Source: an uncultured Gammaproteobacteria bacterium (GTDB lineage: Bacteria > Pseudomonadota > Gammaproteobacteria > Arenicellales > JAANXG01). From it: a stretch of DNA of 64,000 bases. This document shows, piece after piece, positions 8,101 to 14,995 of the stretch (its first letter is position 1; each line of letters starts with the position of its first letter). The stretch spans positions 26,658-90,657 of the forward strand of contig CAMYNL010000004.1 in NCBI GenBank assembly GCA_947259705.1. Direction: 5' to 3'. The notes beneath the pieces were generated by a model, which was given only the letters and a program-made list of their open reading frames with translations, was not told where the DNA came from and ran no database searches. Both the position numbers and the translations under genes were made by a program.

Positions 8101-8312
8101 CCGATGCCGTGTTGCAGGCCGGAATAGTCAGATTGCGCCCCATCCTGCTGACGGCGTTCGCCATCATCCTGGGTACGCTGGTGATGGTCGTGGACCCGGT
8201 GTTCGGGGGGCTGGCGATTTCGCTGATCTACGGTACCTTTGCCTCAACGGTTCTCACGCTGCTGGTCATACCGCTGCTTTACTTCAGTTATCAGCGCAGA
8301 CGGGAAGGCTGA
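5115..8312 (+). CDS. RND-family efflux pump inner-membrane permease
   Basis: 1065 residues, standard for AcrB/CzcA-class pumps. A first transmembrane helix (about 27-47) is followed by a large periplasmic loop (PGASPEEVEQLIVKPLE), helices TM2-TM6 including SLGLLVDDSIVVIENIYRH with the adjacent Asp pair (about 426-427) of the proton relay, a second periplasmic loop, and a C-terminal helix bundle (TSMIGVIALAGIVVRNSLLL). It would pump substrates from the periplasm or outer leaflet using proton influx. It looks closer to the hydrophobic-compound/uncharacterised RND group than to the metal pumps, but I cannot fix the substrate. It is the third gene of the operon with the TolC-like protein and the mini-adaptor. 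Confidence 0.95.
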   Translation: MAGKHRNGESRRLNIAGRTAQYFVDSKLTILLVMFAFFAGLMAFWLTPREENPQIVVPAANIIVAKPGASPEEVEQLIVKPLEAILQGMAGIEHTYGIAAASLGVVSVQFEVGEDKEDSLVKLYDRIMSNIDRLPPGTRQPLVKPVDVDDVPILVISLASESLDDMGLRRIANDLLERLRRIEGTSLSFVHGGRARQINVDLDLQRMRKYSVTLADISRMLEATNVEIPAGELVNRNLEVRVHAGAFLRSAREVGELVVALHRHEPVYLKDIAQIHDGPGELETLHRIGFGPAHTGERPQSLELPAVAIAIAKRPGSNAVAVANRVVAELERTRKSAVPDGVIVTVTRNDGERANDAVNTLMEHLAIAVGTIILLLVLFLGWRAAGVITITIPLILFITLAVGFAAGQSINRITLFALILSLGLLVDDSIVVIENIYRHYSHRLQDRLRGAVTAVNEIGRPTNLATFTVILAFLPMLWVTGMMGPYMGPIPFNVPVAMIVSLAIAYTVAPWAAYRWLHVGEEAHEHGPGLLERFYGAVMGALLRRRVLRYLFMLCVLGLMGAVLAMPAYDLVLFKMLPKNNTNTFNVTIDMPEGTALEETDRVARRVSDVLREHDAVESYETTVGRSGIIDFNGMLRGSTFKQGSHLAEVRVNLRNKHFREQSSIDIVLGLRDAIARVAAATGANVKLVEDPPGPPVRATILAELYGPDYDELRKIAGMIGSEVFAQTTDVVDVDDSVGDLQQEYRIVVDREKATLAGIAPADITRALSAFLDGYDIGTVHLEFEKEPVPIRFQIPTHDRRVPADLNAVFFTTPQGRVVPLQRIAKVVQVTAPRPILHKDQRPVVYVTGELGSTSQVYAVLKMWRHLAENQLPNGVRLVQYFMGDPDGERYGLRWDGEMRLTLDVFRDLGAAFAVAVILIYLTLVGYYRSFMIPMIVMGAIPLTIVGVFPGHAVMGQYFTATSMIGVIALAGIVVRNSLLLIDFILDYRAQGNSLTDAVLQAGIVRLRPILLTAFAIILGTLVMVVDPVFGGLAISLIYGTFASTVLTLLVIPLLYFSYQRRREG

Positions 8313-8324
8313 TACGCGGCACTC

Positions 8325-8690
8325 TTACTGCACGGAGCCGAATCCCGGATCGGTGCTGTCCGAAGGTACCGGCAGACCGGCGATCTTGCATGCCTGGGTG
8401 ACCGGGCCGCGTGGAAAGAGTTGGTACAGGTACTTGCGCCCGCCTTTTCCTGCCATCAGGGCTTCGAGAAAGGTGATCAGCTCGCGGGCATGACGATGGC
8501 TGGCGCCCCCTGCGTAGCGGTTGCGCAGTGACTTCACCGCCTGCCAGTGATCCTCGGTCAAGTCGATGCCTTGGTCAGCCGCGATCTGCTCCGCCACCGC
8601 CTCCGACCATGCGGGCAGTTCCATGAGCAGTCCGTCCGGGTCCGAGATGCGGGCATTGGCATCCACCACGAATTTGAGAACATCTGACAT
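8325..8690 (-). CDS. DsrC/TusE-family sulfur-relay-like protein with a single cysteine
   Basis: I place the start at the ATG at 8690 because AAGGAG (complement of 8698-8703) lies 7 nt upstream; the frame is open further upstream without family similarity. The 121-residue protein has the DsrC/TusE pattern: WSEAVAEQIAADQGIDLTEDHW, KYLYQLFPRGP and QACKIAGLP. DsrC normally ends ...GLPKPTGCV with two Cys on a flexible arm; TusE keeps the penultimate one. Here only Cys101 (the 'QAC' position) remains, and the tail is PVPSDSTDPGFGSVQ without the terminal Cys. A canonical two-cysteine trisulfide role is therefore unlikely; a regulatory or single-thiol persulfide role is possible. It is adjacent to cysG. 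Confidence 0.85.
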   Translation of the reverse strand: MSDVLKFVVDANARISDPDGLLMELPAWSEAVAEQIAADQGIDLTEDHWQAVKSLRNRYAGGASHRHARELITFLEALMAGKGGRKYLYQLFPRGPVTQACKIAGLPVPSDSTDPGFGSVQ

Positions 8691-8876
8691 GGCAACACTC
8701 CTTGAATACTTGATGGAAATTTCATTCGCGCTCCACCGCCCATCGCGGCGCTGCCGAACCCGGCAAGCGTGCGGGGTCAGGATAACGGCACCGGCCGCGG
8801 CAGGCATGACCTGAGTCAACGAACTGGATCATGGGCGTCGCGGACCGCGCACCGCCCTGAGCGGCAGTACCGAGAC

Positions 8877-10274
8877 TCATTGCCGTGCGCCCGCACCCGG
8901 CCGGTACCAGGCCAGCTTGTCATGGAGTTTTACCACGTCACCAACGATTACCAGGGTGGGGGCGCGCGCCCCGGCGCTCCGCACCAGCCGCGGCAAGGAG
9001 GCGAGATCGCCCGTGAACACCCGCTGCTTGGCGGTGGTTCCCTGTTCCACCAGTGCCGCCGGTGTGGTGGCGGGAAATCCATGCGCAACCAGCTGTCGGC
9101 ACAACTCTTCCAGGCCTGACAAGCCCATGTAGATCACCACCGTCTGTTGCGGCTGCACCAGGGCATCCCAGTTCAGATCGACACTGCCGTCCTTGAGGTG
9201 GCCGGTAACGAAAACGCAGGACTGTGCATAATCCCTGTGGGTGAGAGGGATACCCGCATAGGCACCGCAGCCGGCGGCGGCAGTGATGCCCGGTACGACC
9301 TGGAAGGGAATGCCGGCATCCGCCAGGCGGTCGATCTCCTCGCCGCCGCGGCCAAAGATGAAGGGGTCTCCCCCCTTCAGCCGCAACACCCGTTTCCCCT
9401 GCTGCGCGAGCTCGACCAGCAGCTCGTTGATCTTGGTCTGCGGGACGGTGTGGTCCGCCCGAGCCTTGCCCACGTACAGGCGCTCCGCGTCGCGCCTGGT
9501 CAGGTCAAGAATCGCCGGGGCTACCAGTCGGTCGTAGAGCACCACGTCGGCCTGCTGCATCAACCGCAGCGCCCTGAAGGTGAGCAGGTCGGGATCGCCG
9601 GGTCCCGCGCCCACCAGGTAGACCTCTCCTCGCGAGCCGGCTTCCACGTCCTCCATCGCGCTGCGCAGAGCCGCCTCGGCGGCCGCATCGCGGCCGGCAA
9701 ACAGAAGTTCCGCTACGTGGCCCTGCAGCACCGCTTCCCAGAACCGGCGCCGGGCGCGTGGATCAGTAAAGCGGGCCTGCACCTCGCGCCGGAAACGCTC
9801 CACGAGTTCCGCCAGCCTGCCGTAGACGGCGGGAATCGTGCTTTCCAGCCGCGCACGCAGCAGTCGCGCCAGGATAGGCGAGGCGCCTCCCGTGGCCACC
9901 GCGACCAGCACCGGGGAGCGGTCCACGATGGAAGGTACGGTAAAGGACCCGAGTTGCGGCTGGTCGACAACATTGACCGGGATGTTGCTGCGCTTTGCGA
10001 GTTTGGCGACGGATCGATTGACCTCGCTGTCGTCCGTGGCGGCGATCACCAGGGTCTGGCCGACGAGATCCGCAGCTTCGAACAGCTTCTCCTGATACCG
10101 GATGTCGCCCCCGCGCGCCGCGTCCCGAAGACGCGGGCAGAGCTGCGGTGCCACTACCGTGACTTGCGCTTGTGATCTACGCAACAGGGTGACCTTGCGC
10201 GCAGCCACCTCGCCGCCGCCGACCACCAGGCAAGGCCGCTGACGAAGGTTCAGGAACACCGGGAACAGGTCCAT
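8877..10274 (-). CDS. cysG: Siroheme synthase CysG (trifunctional)
   Basis: 465 residues with both CysG modules. The N-terminal ~210 residues carry the Rossmann motif [11 protein letters not shown] (dehydrogenase/ferrochelatase, converting precorrin-2 via sirohydrochlorin to siroheme). The C-terminal part from [15 protein letters not shown] (about 217) through [17 protein letters not shown] is the uroporphyrinogen-III C-methyltransferase. Siroheme is the cofactor of sulfite and nitrite reductases, so the adjacent DsrC/TusE-like gene is suggestive of sulfur metabolism, though the siroheme enzyme itself is not in the window. Start ATG at 10274 gives [20 protein letters not shown], the normal family N-terminus. 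Confidence 0.96.
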   Translation of the reverse strand: MDLFPVFLNLRQRPCLVVGGGEVAARKVTLLRRSQAQVTVVAPQLCPRLRDAARGGDIRYQEKLFEAADLVGQTLVIAATDDSEVNRSVAKLAKRSNIPVNVVDQPQLGSFTVPSIVDRSPVLVAVATGGASPILARLLRARLESTIPAVYGRLAELVERFRREVQARFTDPRARRRFWEAVLQGHVAELLFAGRDAAAEAALRSAMEDVEAGSRGEVYLVGAGPGDPDLLTFRALRLMQQADVVLYDRLVAPAILDLTRRDAERLYVGKARADHTVPQTKINELLVELAQQGKRVLRLKGGDPFIFGRGGEEIDRLADAGIPFQVVPGITAAAGCGAYAGIPLTHRDYAQSCVFVTGHLKDGSVDLNWDALVQPQQTVVIYMGLSGLEELCRQLVAHGFPATTPAALVEQGTTAKQRVFTGDLASLPRLVRSAGARAPTLVIVGDVVKLHDKLAWYRPGAGARQ

Positions 10275-10342
10275 GAGAATTCCCGATCAGGTCAGACGCG
10301 CGGTCGGCTGCGCTGCTGCATGGTCGGCGCCGCGATCCCGGC

Positions 10343-11326
10343 TCACGGCAGCGCGTTCACACTTATGTATCGGTCCTCGCAACCCGCCGCGAGCGCCGCG
10401 TCACGCGCGCATGCAGCATACTTCCGCGGTCCGGCAACATAAATCTCGCATGTTGCCAGCGAAATCCCCTGTCGGGCCAGTTCGGCAAACACGGGCGCCA
10501 CATCAGGCTTGCCGCTGGCAGTTGCGGACCGCGGCGCATAATGGAAATTGTCGAAGGCGTCGGCCCAGGACCGCATCTGGTTGTTCATGTAATGGCTGTC
10601 CTTGTCGACGGCAAACCAATATAAATAATGGGGCTGTTGATGCTCCAGCTGCATCGCATGTTCCACCAGGCTCTTTATGGGGGCGAAGCCGCCGTCGAAG
10701 GCGAGGAACACGCGAGGCCGCTGCGCGCCGTCCTGCAAATGGAAATCTCCGACGGGACCGTCGATGCGTACACTGTCCCCGGTCTTCAATGCCATCAGGC
10801 TTTCACGCCAGTGCGCCGGGGTCGTCATCTGAACATGGAACTCTATGTTGCGATCATCGCAGGGGCAGCTCGCAATAGGCAAGGATAGGTGGGTGTCCGC
10901 AAATGACAGCAAAGCACTCTGCCCGGCGAGAAACCGCAGACGTCGGGTGCGCGGGGTCTGCAGGTGCAGCAGCCAGGTATCTCCCGCCAGCCGGGTGAGT
11001 TTTTTTATGCGGGCGTCGATTTCCTGGCGCGGGATGTCGCCGGCACCAGTGGCTTCTGTGGCCAGGATTTCTGCGTCACCCCGTACCGTGTAGGCGCACA
11101 TCAGAATTTGTCCCTGTTCTCTTCTGGTGTCGCTGATGACGAAGTCATGCGGCTTTACTCTTTCCGCGTCGCCGGATAGCACCTGGGCGAGGCACAAGCC
11201 GCAGTTGCCGTTGCTGCAGCCGTAGTCCAGCGCCAGCCCCGCGCGCAGGGCTGCCTCCAGGACGGTTTCGCTGCCGTCCACCGAGAAACGCTTGCCACCG
11301 GGTTGTACCGTTACCAGACCAGCCAT
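10343..11326 (-). CDS. [2Fe-2S] ferredoxin fused to degenerate ferredoxin-NADP reductase-like domain
   Basis: The frame is open upstream, but domain homology begins at the ATG at 11326 (MAGLVTVQPGGKRFSVDG), giving 327 residues. Residues 37, 42, 45 and 77 are the Cys ligands of a plant-type [2Fe-2S] cluster (CSNGNCGLC...C). An FNR-like module follows: FLAGQSALLSF, GPVGDFHL, FDGGFAPIKSLVEHAM and YVAGPRKY. The flavin-binding 'RxYS' motif expected near residue 147 reads LSLP (LSLPIASCPCDD), and the C-terminal CGP is AGP. It resembles phenol-hydroxylase P5 / CDP-glucoseen-reductase type proteins, but flavin and NAD(P)H use are questionable. It is divergent from the MoxR gene. Confidence 0.82.
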   Translation of the reverse strand: MAGLVTVQPGGKRFSVDGSETVLEAALRAGLALDYGCSNGNCGLCLAQVLSGDAERVKPHDFVISDTRREQGQILMCAYTVRGDAEILATEATGAGDIPRQEIDARIKKLTRLAGDTWLLHLQTPRTRRLRFLAGQSALLSFADTHLSLPIASCPCDDRNIEFHVQMTTPAHWRESLMALKTGDSVRIDGPVGDFHLQDGAQRPRVFLAFDGGFAPIKSLVEHAMQLEHQQPHYLYWFAVDKDSHYMNNQMRSWADAFDNFHYAPRSATASGKPDVAPVFAELARQGISLATCEIYVAGPRKYAACARDAALAAGCEDRYISVNALP

Positions 11327-11477
11327 GTGCAGTTGCAATCCAAGCAGTGAGGATTCAAAACGGGGAATTGTACAATACTTGTGGTTTTGACCTGGACAGG
11401 CCCTCTCCCGCCGCCGCAGCGGGCGCGCCCGAAATGGGATATAGTTTTCGTTCACCTGGTTGGTCAACATTCTGCTT

Positions 11478-12527
11478 ATGCGACCCGCACTGTTACATAT
11501 GGTCCTGGACAAGGAATTTCTTTCCGCGCGCGGCAGCGGGCACCACACACCGGTGATGCTGTGGGGCCCTCCCGGCGTGGGCAAATCCCAGATGGTCGCG
11601 CAGGCCGCACGAAGACACAATGTGCCGGTCATCGATATACGCCTGTCCCAGCTCGAACCCAGTGATCTTCGCGGCATACCGTTTCGCGTGGACGATCTGG
11701 TGGAATGGGCGGTGCCGGCTATGTTGCCGGACGCCCAGCGTCACGGTGCCGAGGGTGTTCTTTTCCTAGACGAAATCACCTCCGCGCCTCCCAGTGTGTC
11801 CGCGGCGGCGTACCAACTTATCCTGGACCGCCGCCTCGGCGCCTACAGAGTGCCGGACGGCTGGGCGATTTTCGCGGCCGGCAATCGCCAGGGTGATCGC
11901 GGTGTGACATACACTATGCCGGCGCCGCTGGCAAACCGGTTCTCCCATTTCGAGGTGGACGTGAACCTCGACGATTGGGTGACCTGGGCTTACGCCAGCG
12001 GAATCGATGAAAAGGTCATTGCATTCCTGCGTTTCCGGCCGGAGCTGCTTTTCGATTTCGATCCCGCGCATAATCCGGTAGCCTTTCCCTCTCCACGATC
12101 GTGGGAGTTTGCCCACCGGGCGCTGAGTAAGTTTGGCGGCCTGCCGGAAGTGCTGCTCGGGGCGCTGCAGGCATGCGTCGGTCCGGCCGCCGGCATCGAA
12201 CTCAACGCCTTTGTCGCAAACCTGGACAAGCTGCCGGATGTGGATGCCATTGTAGACGGTGAAGAGACTACGGTGCCGGAGGAGATTGATCTGCAGTATG
12301 CCGTCGCCGCCGCATTGGTGGGCCGAGCCGTCCGAGCCAGGCCGAATGGGAACGCGACTTCGGTGTATGGCCGCATCATAGACTACGCGGGGCGTTTTCC
12401 TCAGCGGGAGATGGGGGTAATGCTGGTCTCGGATATGCACCGTGCGGTGGGACACGAGATCTTTTCCGTACCCCAATTCGCCGACTGGGCAAAGGCAGTG
12501 GCCGACGTAATGCTGTTCGATATCTAG
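11478..12527 (+). CDS. MoxR-type AAA+ ATPase
   Basis: About 349 residues. The Walker A GPPGVGKSQ is near residue 30, Walker B GVLFLDEI near 95, sensor-1-like AAGNRQGD follows, and PAPLANRF is the sensor/arginine-finger region. These fit the MoxR branch of AAA+ ATPases, which act as chaperones that insert cofactors or remodel partner complexes, usually with a VWA-domain partner. The ATG at 11478 is chosen; a TTG at 11460 in the same frame is an alternative with no better ribosome site. It begins a plus-strand operon with a small protein and a DUF2201 metallopeptidase/VWA-like protein, its likely partner. Confidence 0.88.
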   Translation: MRPALLHMVLDKEFLSARGSGHHTPVMLWGPPGVGKSQMVAQAARRHNVPVIDIRLSQLEPSDLRGIPFRVDDLVEWAVPAMLPDAQRHGAEGVLFLDEITSAPPSVSAAAYQLILDRRLGAYRVPDGWAIFAAGNRQGDRGVTYTMPAPLANRFSHFEVDVNLDDWVTWAYASGIDEKVIAFLRFRPELLFDFDPAHNPVAFPSPRSWEFAHRALSKFGGLPEVLLGALQACVGPAAGIELNAFVANLDKLPDVDAIVDGEETTVPEEIDLQYAVAAALVGRAVRARPNGNATSVYGRIIDYAGRFPQREMGVMLVSDMHRAVGHEIFSVPQFADWAKAVADVMLFDI

Positions 12528-12547
12528 AGACGGAAGGTAGACCGCTG

Positions 12548-12889
12548 TTGGAACATGCCCCGAATATCGTGACCGCCGTTCCGAAACGCCGTTATCGCAT
12601 AGGCGAGTTCAACGCAGTGATACTTGGCGAACTGGAGTGCCGGGACGTCGGCGACTACGTATATGTACTTGCGTTGATACGAGATGGTGAGTCGGAGCCC
12701 GCGCTGTACGTCGCTCTGGAGCAGGCTGCGCCCGGAACATTCGAAATGCGCGTTACGGTGGCGGGCGATTCCAGGTCATACGCCGCACGGCCGTCCATGA
12801 GGGACCTTGATGAATTCGCCGCGGTCGCGCTGGACGCAGCGGTGCAGCTGTTCCGGCTGCAGGACGACAGCCCTTACCGGATGATGTGA
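12548..12889 (+). CDS. Uncharacterised 113-residue protein of the MoxR/DUF2201 operon
   Basis: The frame starts at a TTG (12548) preceded by GGAAGG at about 10 nt; no in-frame ATG lies nearby. The protein (V)EHAPNIVTAVPKRRYRIGE... is predicted soluble, rich in beta-strand-like segments, with a C-terminal helix DEFAAVALDAAVQLFRLQDD. No signal peptide, Cys or recognisable motif is seen, and I do not know the family. It lies 20 nt after the MoxR gene and 4 nt before the metallopeptidase gene, so it is almost certainly co-translated with them. An accessory or adaptor subunit is plausible but unproven. Confidence 0.65.
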   Translation: MEHAPNIVTAVPKRRYRIGEFNAVILGELECRDVGDYVYVLALIRDGESEPALYVALEQAAPGTFEMRVTVAGDSRSYAARPSMRDLDEFAAVALDAAVQLFRLQDDSPYRMM

Positions 12890-12893
12890 CGGC

Positions 12894-14081
12894 GTGGCGA
12901 GCGTGGAGACCAAACTGAGTGCGGCGCGTACCCGGCTTATTCTGGACAAACCGTTCCTAGGTGCCTTGGTATTGCGATTACCACTGAAGCAGGCGGACGC
13001 CGGTTGGTGCGCGACCACCGCAACCGATGCCCGCGCCCTCTACTTCAATGCGGACTACATCGCATCCCTGTCCCTGCAACAGACCCAGTTCGCGCTGGCC
13101 CACGAAGCGCTGCACTGCGCCCTGTCCCATTTCTCGCGGCGACGGCATCGCGACAAACAACGCTGGGACGTGGCCTGCGACTATGCGGTCAATCCCTTGC
13201 TCATCAACGATGGGCTCATACCTCCGCCCGATGTCCTCTACCTGTCGAGCTACGAGGGCATGACGGCGGAGGAGATCTATCCGCTCATCGAGGAAAACCC
13301 GGATCGGAAGCCGCATGATCAGCATCTGTATGACGAGGAGGGTCAATCCCAGGGTGGCGGCGGGCCGGGCGCTGCGGATGACGAGCGCGGCGACGGCTCG
13401 CCACAGGCTTCCAAGCAGGGGGAACCCAGGCCGCCACGTCTGGAAGAGGATGAAAAAGGACGGCTGGAAACCCAGTGGCAGCAGAGACTGGCCGGGGCCG
13501 CGCAGCAGGCGCTGCGGGCGGGAAAACTGAGTGGCCTGCTTGCGCGCATGGTGGACCATCTTCTGCAGCCCCAGCTGCCCTGGCGCATGCTTCTGGCCCG
13601 CTACATGACCATGCAAAGTCGCGACGACTTCAATTACCTGCGACCGTCGCGCCGGGAAGGTGACGCGATACTGCCCAGTCTGCGCAGCGCCGGAATCGAC
13701 GTCGCAGTTGCGGTGGACATCAGCGGCTCCGTGTCGGCCGAGGAGATGCAGCAGTTCCTGTCCGAAGTAAACGCCATCAAGGGCCAGGTTCGGGCACGCA
13801 TTATCCTGCTGGCGTGTGACTATAAGTTGGCGCCCGGTGCACCATGGGTGTTCGAGGCCTGGGAAGAGGCGAGGCTGCCCGAAGAGATGCAAGGTGGCGG
13901 CGGGACCAGCTTCAAGCCGGTGTTCGAATGGCTGGAGGGGGAGGGGATCAACCCGGACGTTTTGGTGTACTTTACCGACGCCAACGGCGAGTTCCCGGAG
14001 TCAGAGCCTGCTTATCCGGTCCTGTGGCTGATCAAGGGCAGGTCTGGCACCCCCTGGGGACAGCGTATACAGCTCAATTGA
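12894..14081 (+). CDS. DUF2201-type putative metallopeptidase with VWA-like domain
   Basis: 395 residues starting at GTG 12894. The N-terminal domain contains the zincin-like motif HEALH at residues 70-74 (FALAHEALHCALSHF). A polar, Gly/Glu-rich linker spans roughly 140-190. The C-terminal domain has the metal-ion-dependent adhesion motif DISGS (near 270) in VAVDISGSVSAEEMQQF, plus a late GGGTSFKPVF and YFTDANGEFPE, as in VWA-like domains. This pairing of metallopeptidase and VWA-like halves is typical of DUF2201 proteins encoded next to MoxR ATPases. A proteolytic or maturation role is inferred; no substrate is evident. It ends 2 nt from the stop of the opposite-strand Sel1 gene. Confidence 0.85.
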   Translation: MASVETKLSAARTRLILDKPFLGALVLRLPLKQADAGWCATTATDARALYFNADYIASLSLQQTQFALAHEALHCALSHFSRRRHRDKQRWDVACDYAVNPLLINDGLIPPPDVLYLSSYEGMTAEEIYPLIEENPDRKPHDQHLYDEEGQSQGGGGPGAADDERGDGSPQASKQGEPRPPRLEEDEKGRLETQWQQRLAGAAQQALRAGKLSGLLARMVDHLLQPQLPWRMLLARYMTMQSRDDFNYLRPSRREGDAILPSLRSAGIDVAVAVDISGSVSAEEMQQFLSEVNAIKGQVRARIILLACDYKLAPGAPWVFEAWEEARLPEEMQGGGGTSFKPVFEWLEGEGINPDVLVYFTDANGEFPESEPAYPVLWLIKGRSGTPWGQRIQLN

Positions 14082-14083
14082 CG

Positions 14084-14557
14084 TCAGTCCTTATCACCGA
14101 AGCCGGCTTTGCGGTACCACTCGCGCGCTTTCTCGGGATCCCTGGCGACGCCGCGGCCTTCTTCATACATCATCGCCAGCGTGGTTTGTGAACCGACCAG
14201 ACCCTGTTCGGCTGCCTTGGTAAACCACTCTACGGCCCGCGCGCCGTCCGCGGGCACACATTCCCCTTCCATGTACATGAACCCAAGCCCGTGCTGGGCG
14301 AGGCTCAGGCCCTGCTCCGCGGCCGCGGTCATCCACCGCAGGGCGAGCGAGTCGTTACGCACCACTCCTAGACCGTTCTGATACATGATCGCCAGGCGGT
14401 ACTGCGCTTCCGCGTTACCGGATTCGGCGCACGGTGCAAGCAGCTGCATGGCCCGGGCGAAGTGCTTTGACTCGAACGCCGATATACCGCTGGCCAGCGT
14501 CATTCCATCATCGTTTTGCATCAAGTCTCGCAATTCGATTTCGTTGACCGAAATCAT
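14084..14557 (-). CDS. Sel1-repeat protein
   Basis: 157 residues with no signal peptide. At least three Sel1-like (TPR-related) repeats are visible: AEAQYRLAIMYQNGLGVVRND, LAQHGLGFMYMEGECVPAD and VGSQTTLAMMYEEGRGVARD, each ending in the A..W..KAAEQG pattern. Such repeats form an alpha-solenoid for protein-protein contacts; no enzymatic function is expected. The gene is convergent with the DUF2201 gene (2 nt apart) and divergent from the FadL-type porin gene, with a 438-nt spacer. It is probably a cytoplasmic scaffold or adaptor, with partner unknown. Confidence 0.85.
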   Translation of the reverse strand: MISVNEIELRDLMQNDDGMTLASGISAFESKHFARAMQLLAPCAESGNAEAQYRLAIMYQNGLGVVRNDSLALRWMTAAAEQGLSLAQHGLGFMYMEGECVPADGARAVEWFTKAAEQGLVGSQTTLAMMYEEGRGVARDPEKAREWYRKAGFGDKD

Positions 14558-14995
14558 AAAGTCGAACCCCGGTGCGCGTAAACTGCTTCGGCAGTCCGAG
14601 CTGATCGCCCACTGATGCGTGTTCGGCGGCTGCGGGCGGCAATCATGCGGTCGGAATACCCGTATCGAGAGGCGCCAACCGTCTATACGGGCGCGGAAGG
14701 TAATTTCCGCAAGAAAATTAAGGATATATAATCTAAGGGATAGTGCGGGTCCTGGTCATGGCCACTACAATTTTCACAAACAATGCAGATGGGAAAACGA
14801 CGCGGGCTCAACTGTTGGCAACGGGCAGCGAGCGGTGAACCGATCTGAATTCCCCGATCGCCTACGGTCGCGGTGTCTGTTTCGCGATGATCCGTTTCCT
14901 GGGGCCGGATTCCCGCGCTCGACGACAATCAATTCGAGCAGGGTGCCGTCCGCCCCGACACATCGGTCCTCGATTCTTCTCTTGGAGGGAAAACA
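14558..14995 (+). other. 438-nt intergenic region with candidate fadL-type leader
   Basis: I see no supportable gene here, although one short frame is open across its right half. Features visible are an inverted repeat CCCGTAT (14659-14665) / ATACGGG (14685-14691), a small hairpin GCGGAA/TTCCGC around 14693-14710, and a -10-like TATAAT at 14727-14732 in a short AT-rich stretch, without a convincing -35. If this is the promoter for the porin gene, its leader would exceed 250 nt. The porin start is preceded by GGAGG at 14984-14988. Confidence 0.35.

Noticed and set aside
9147-10175. 342-residue open frame on the plus strand opposite cysG
   Set aside because: It lies entirely inside the well-supported cysG gene and has no family-like sequence; long antisense frames are common in GC-rich DNA.
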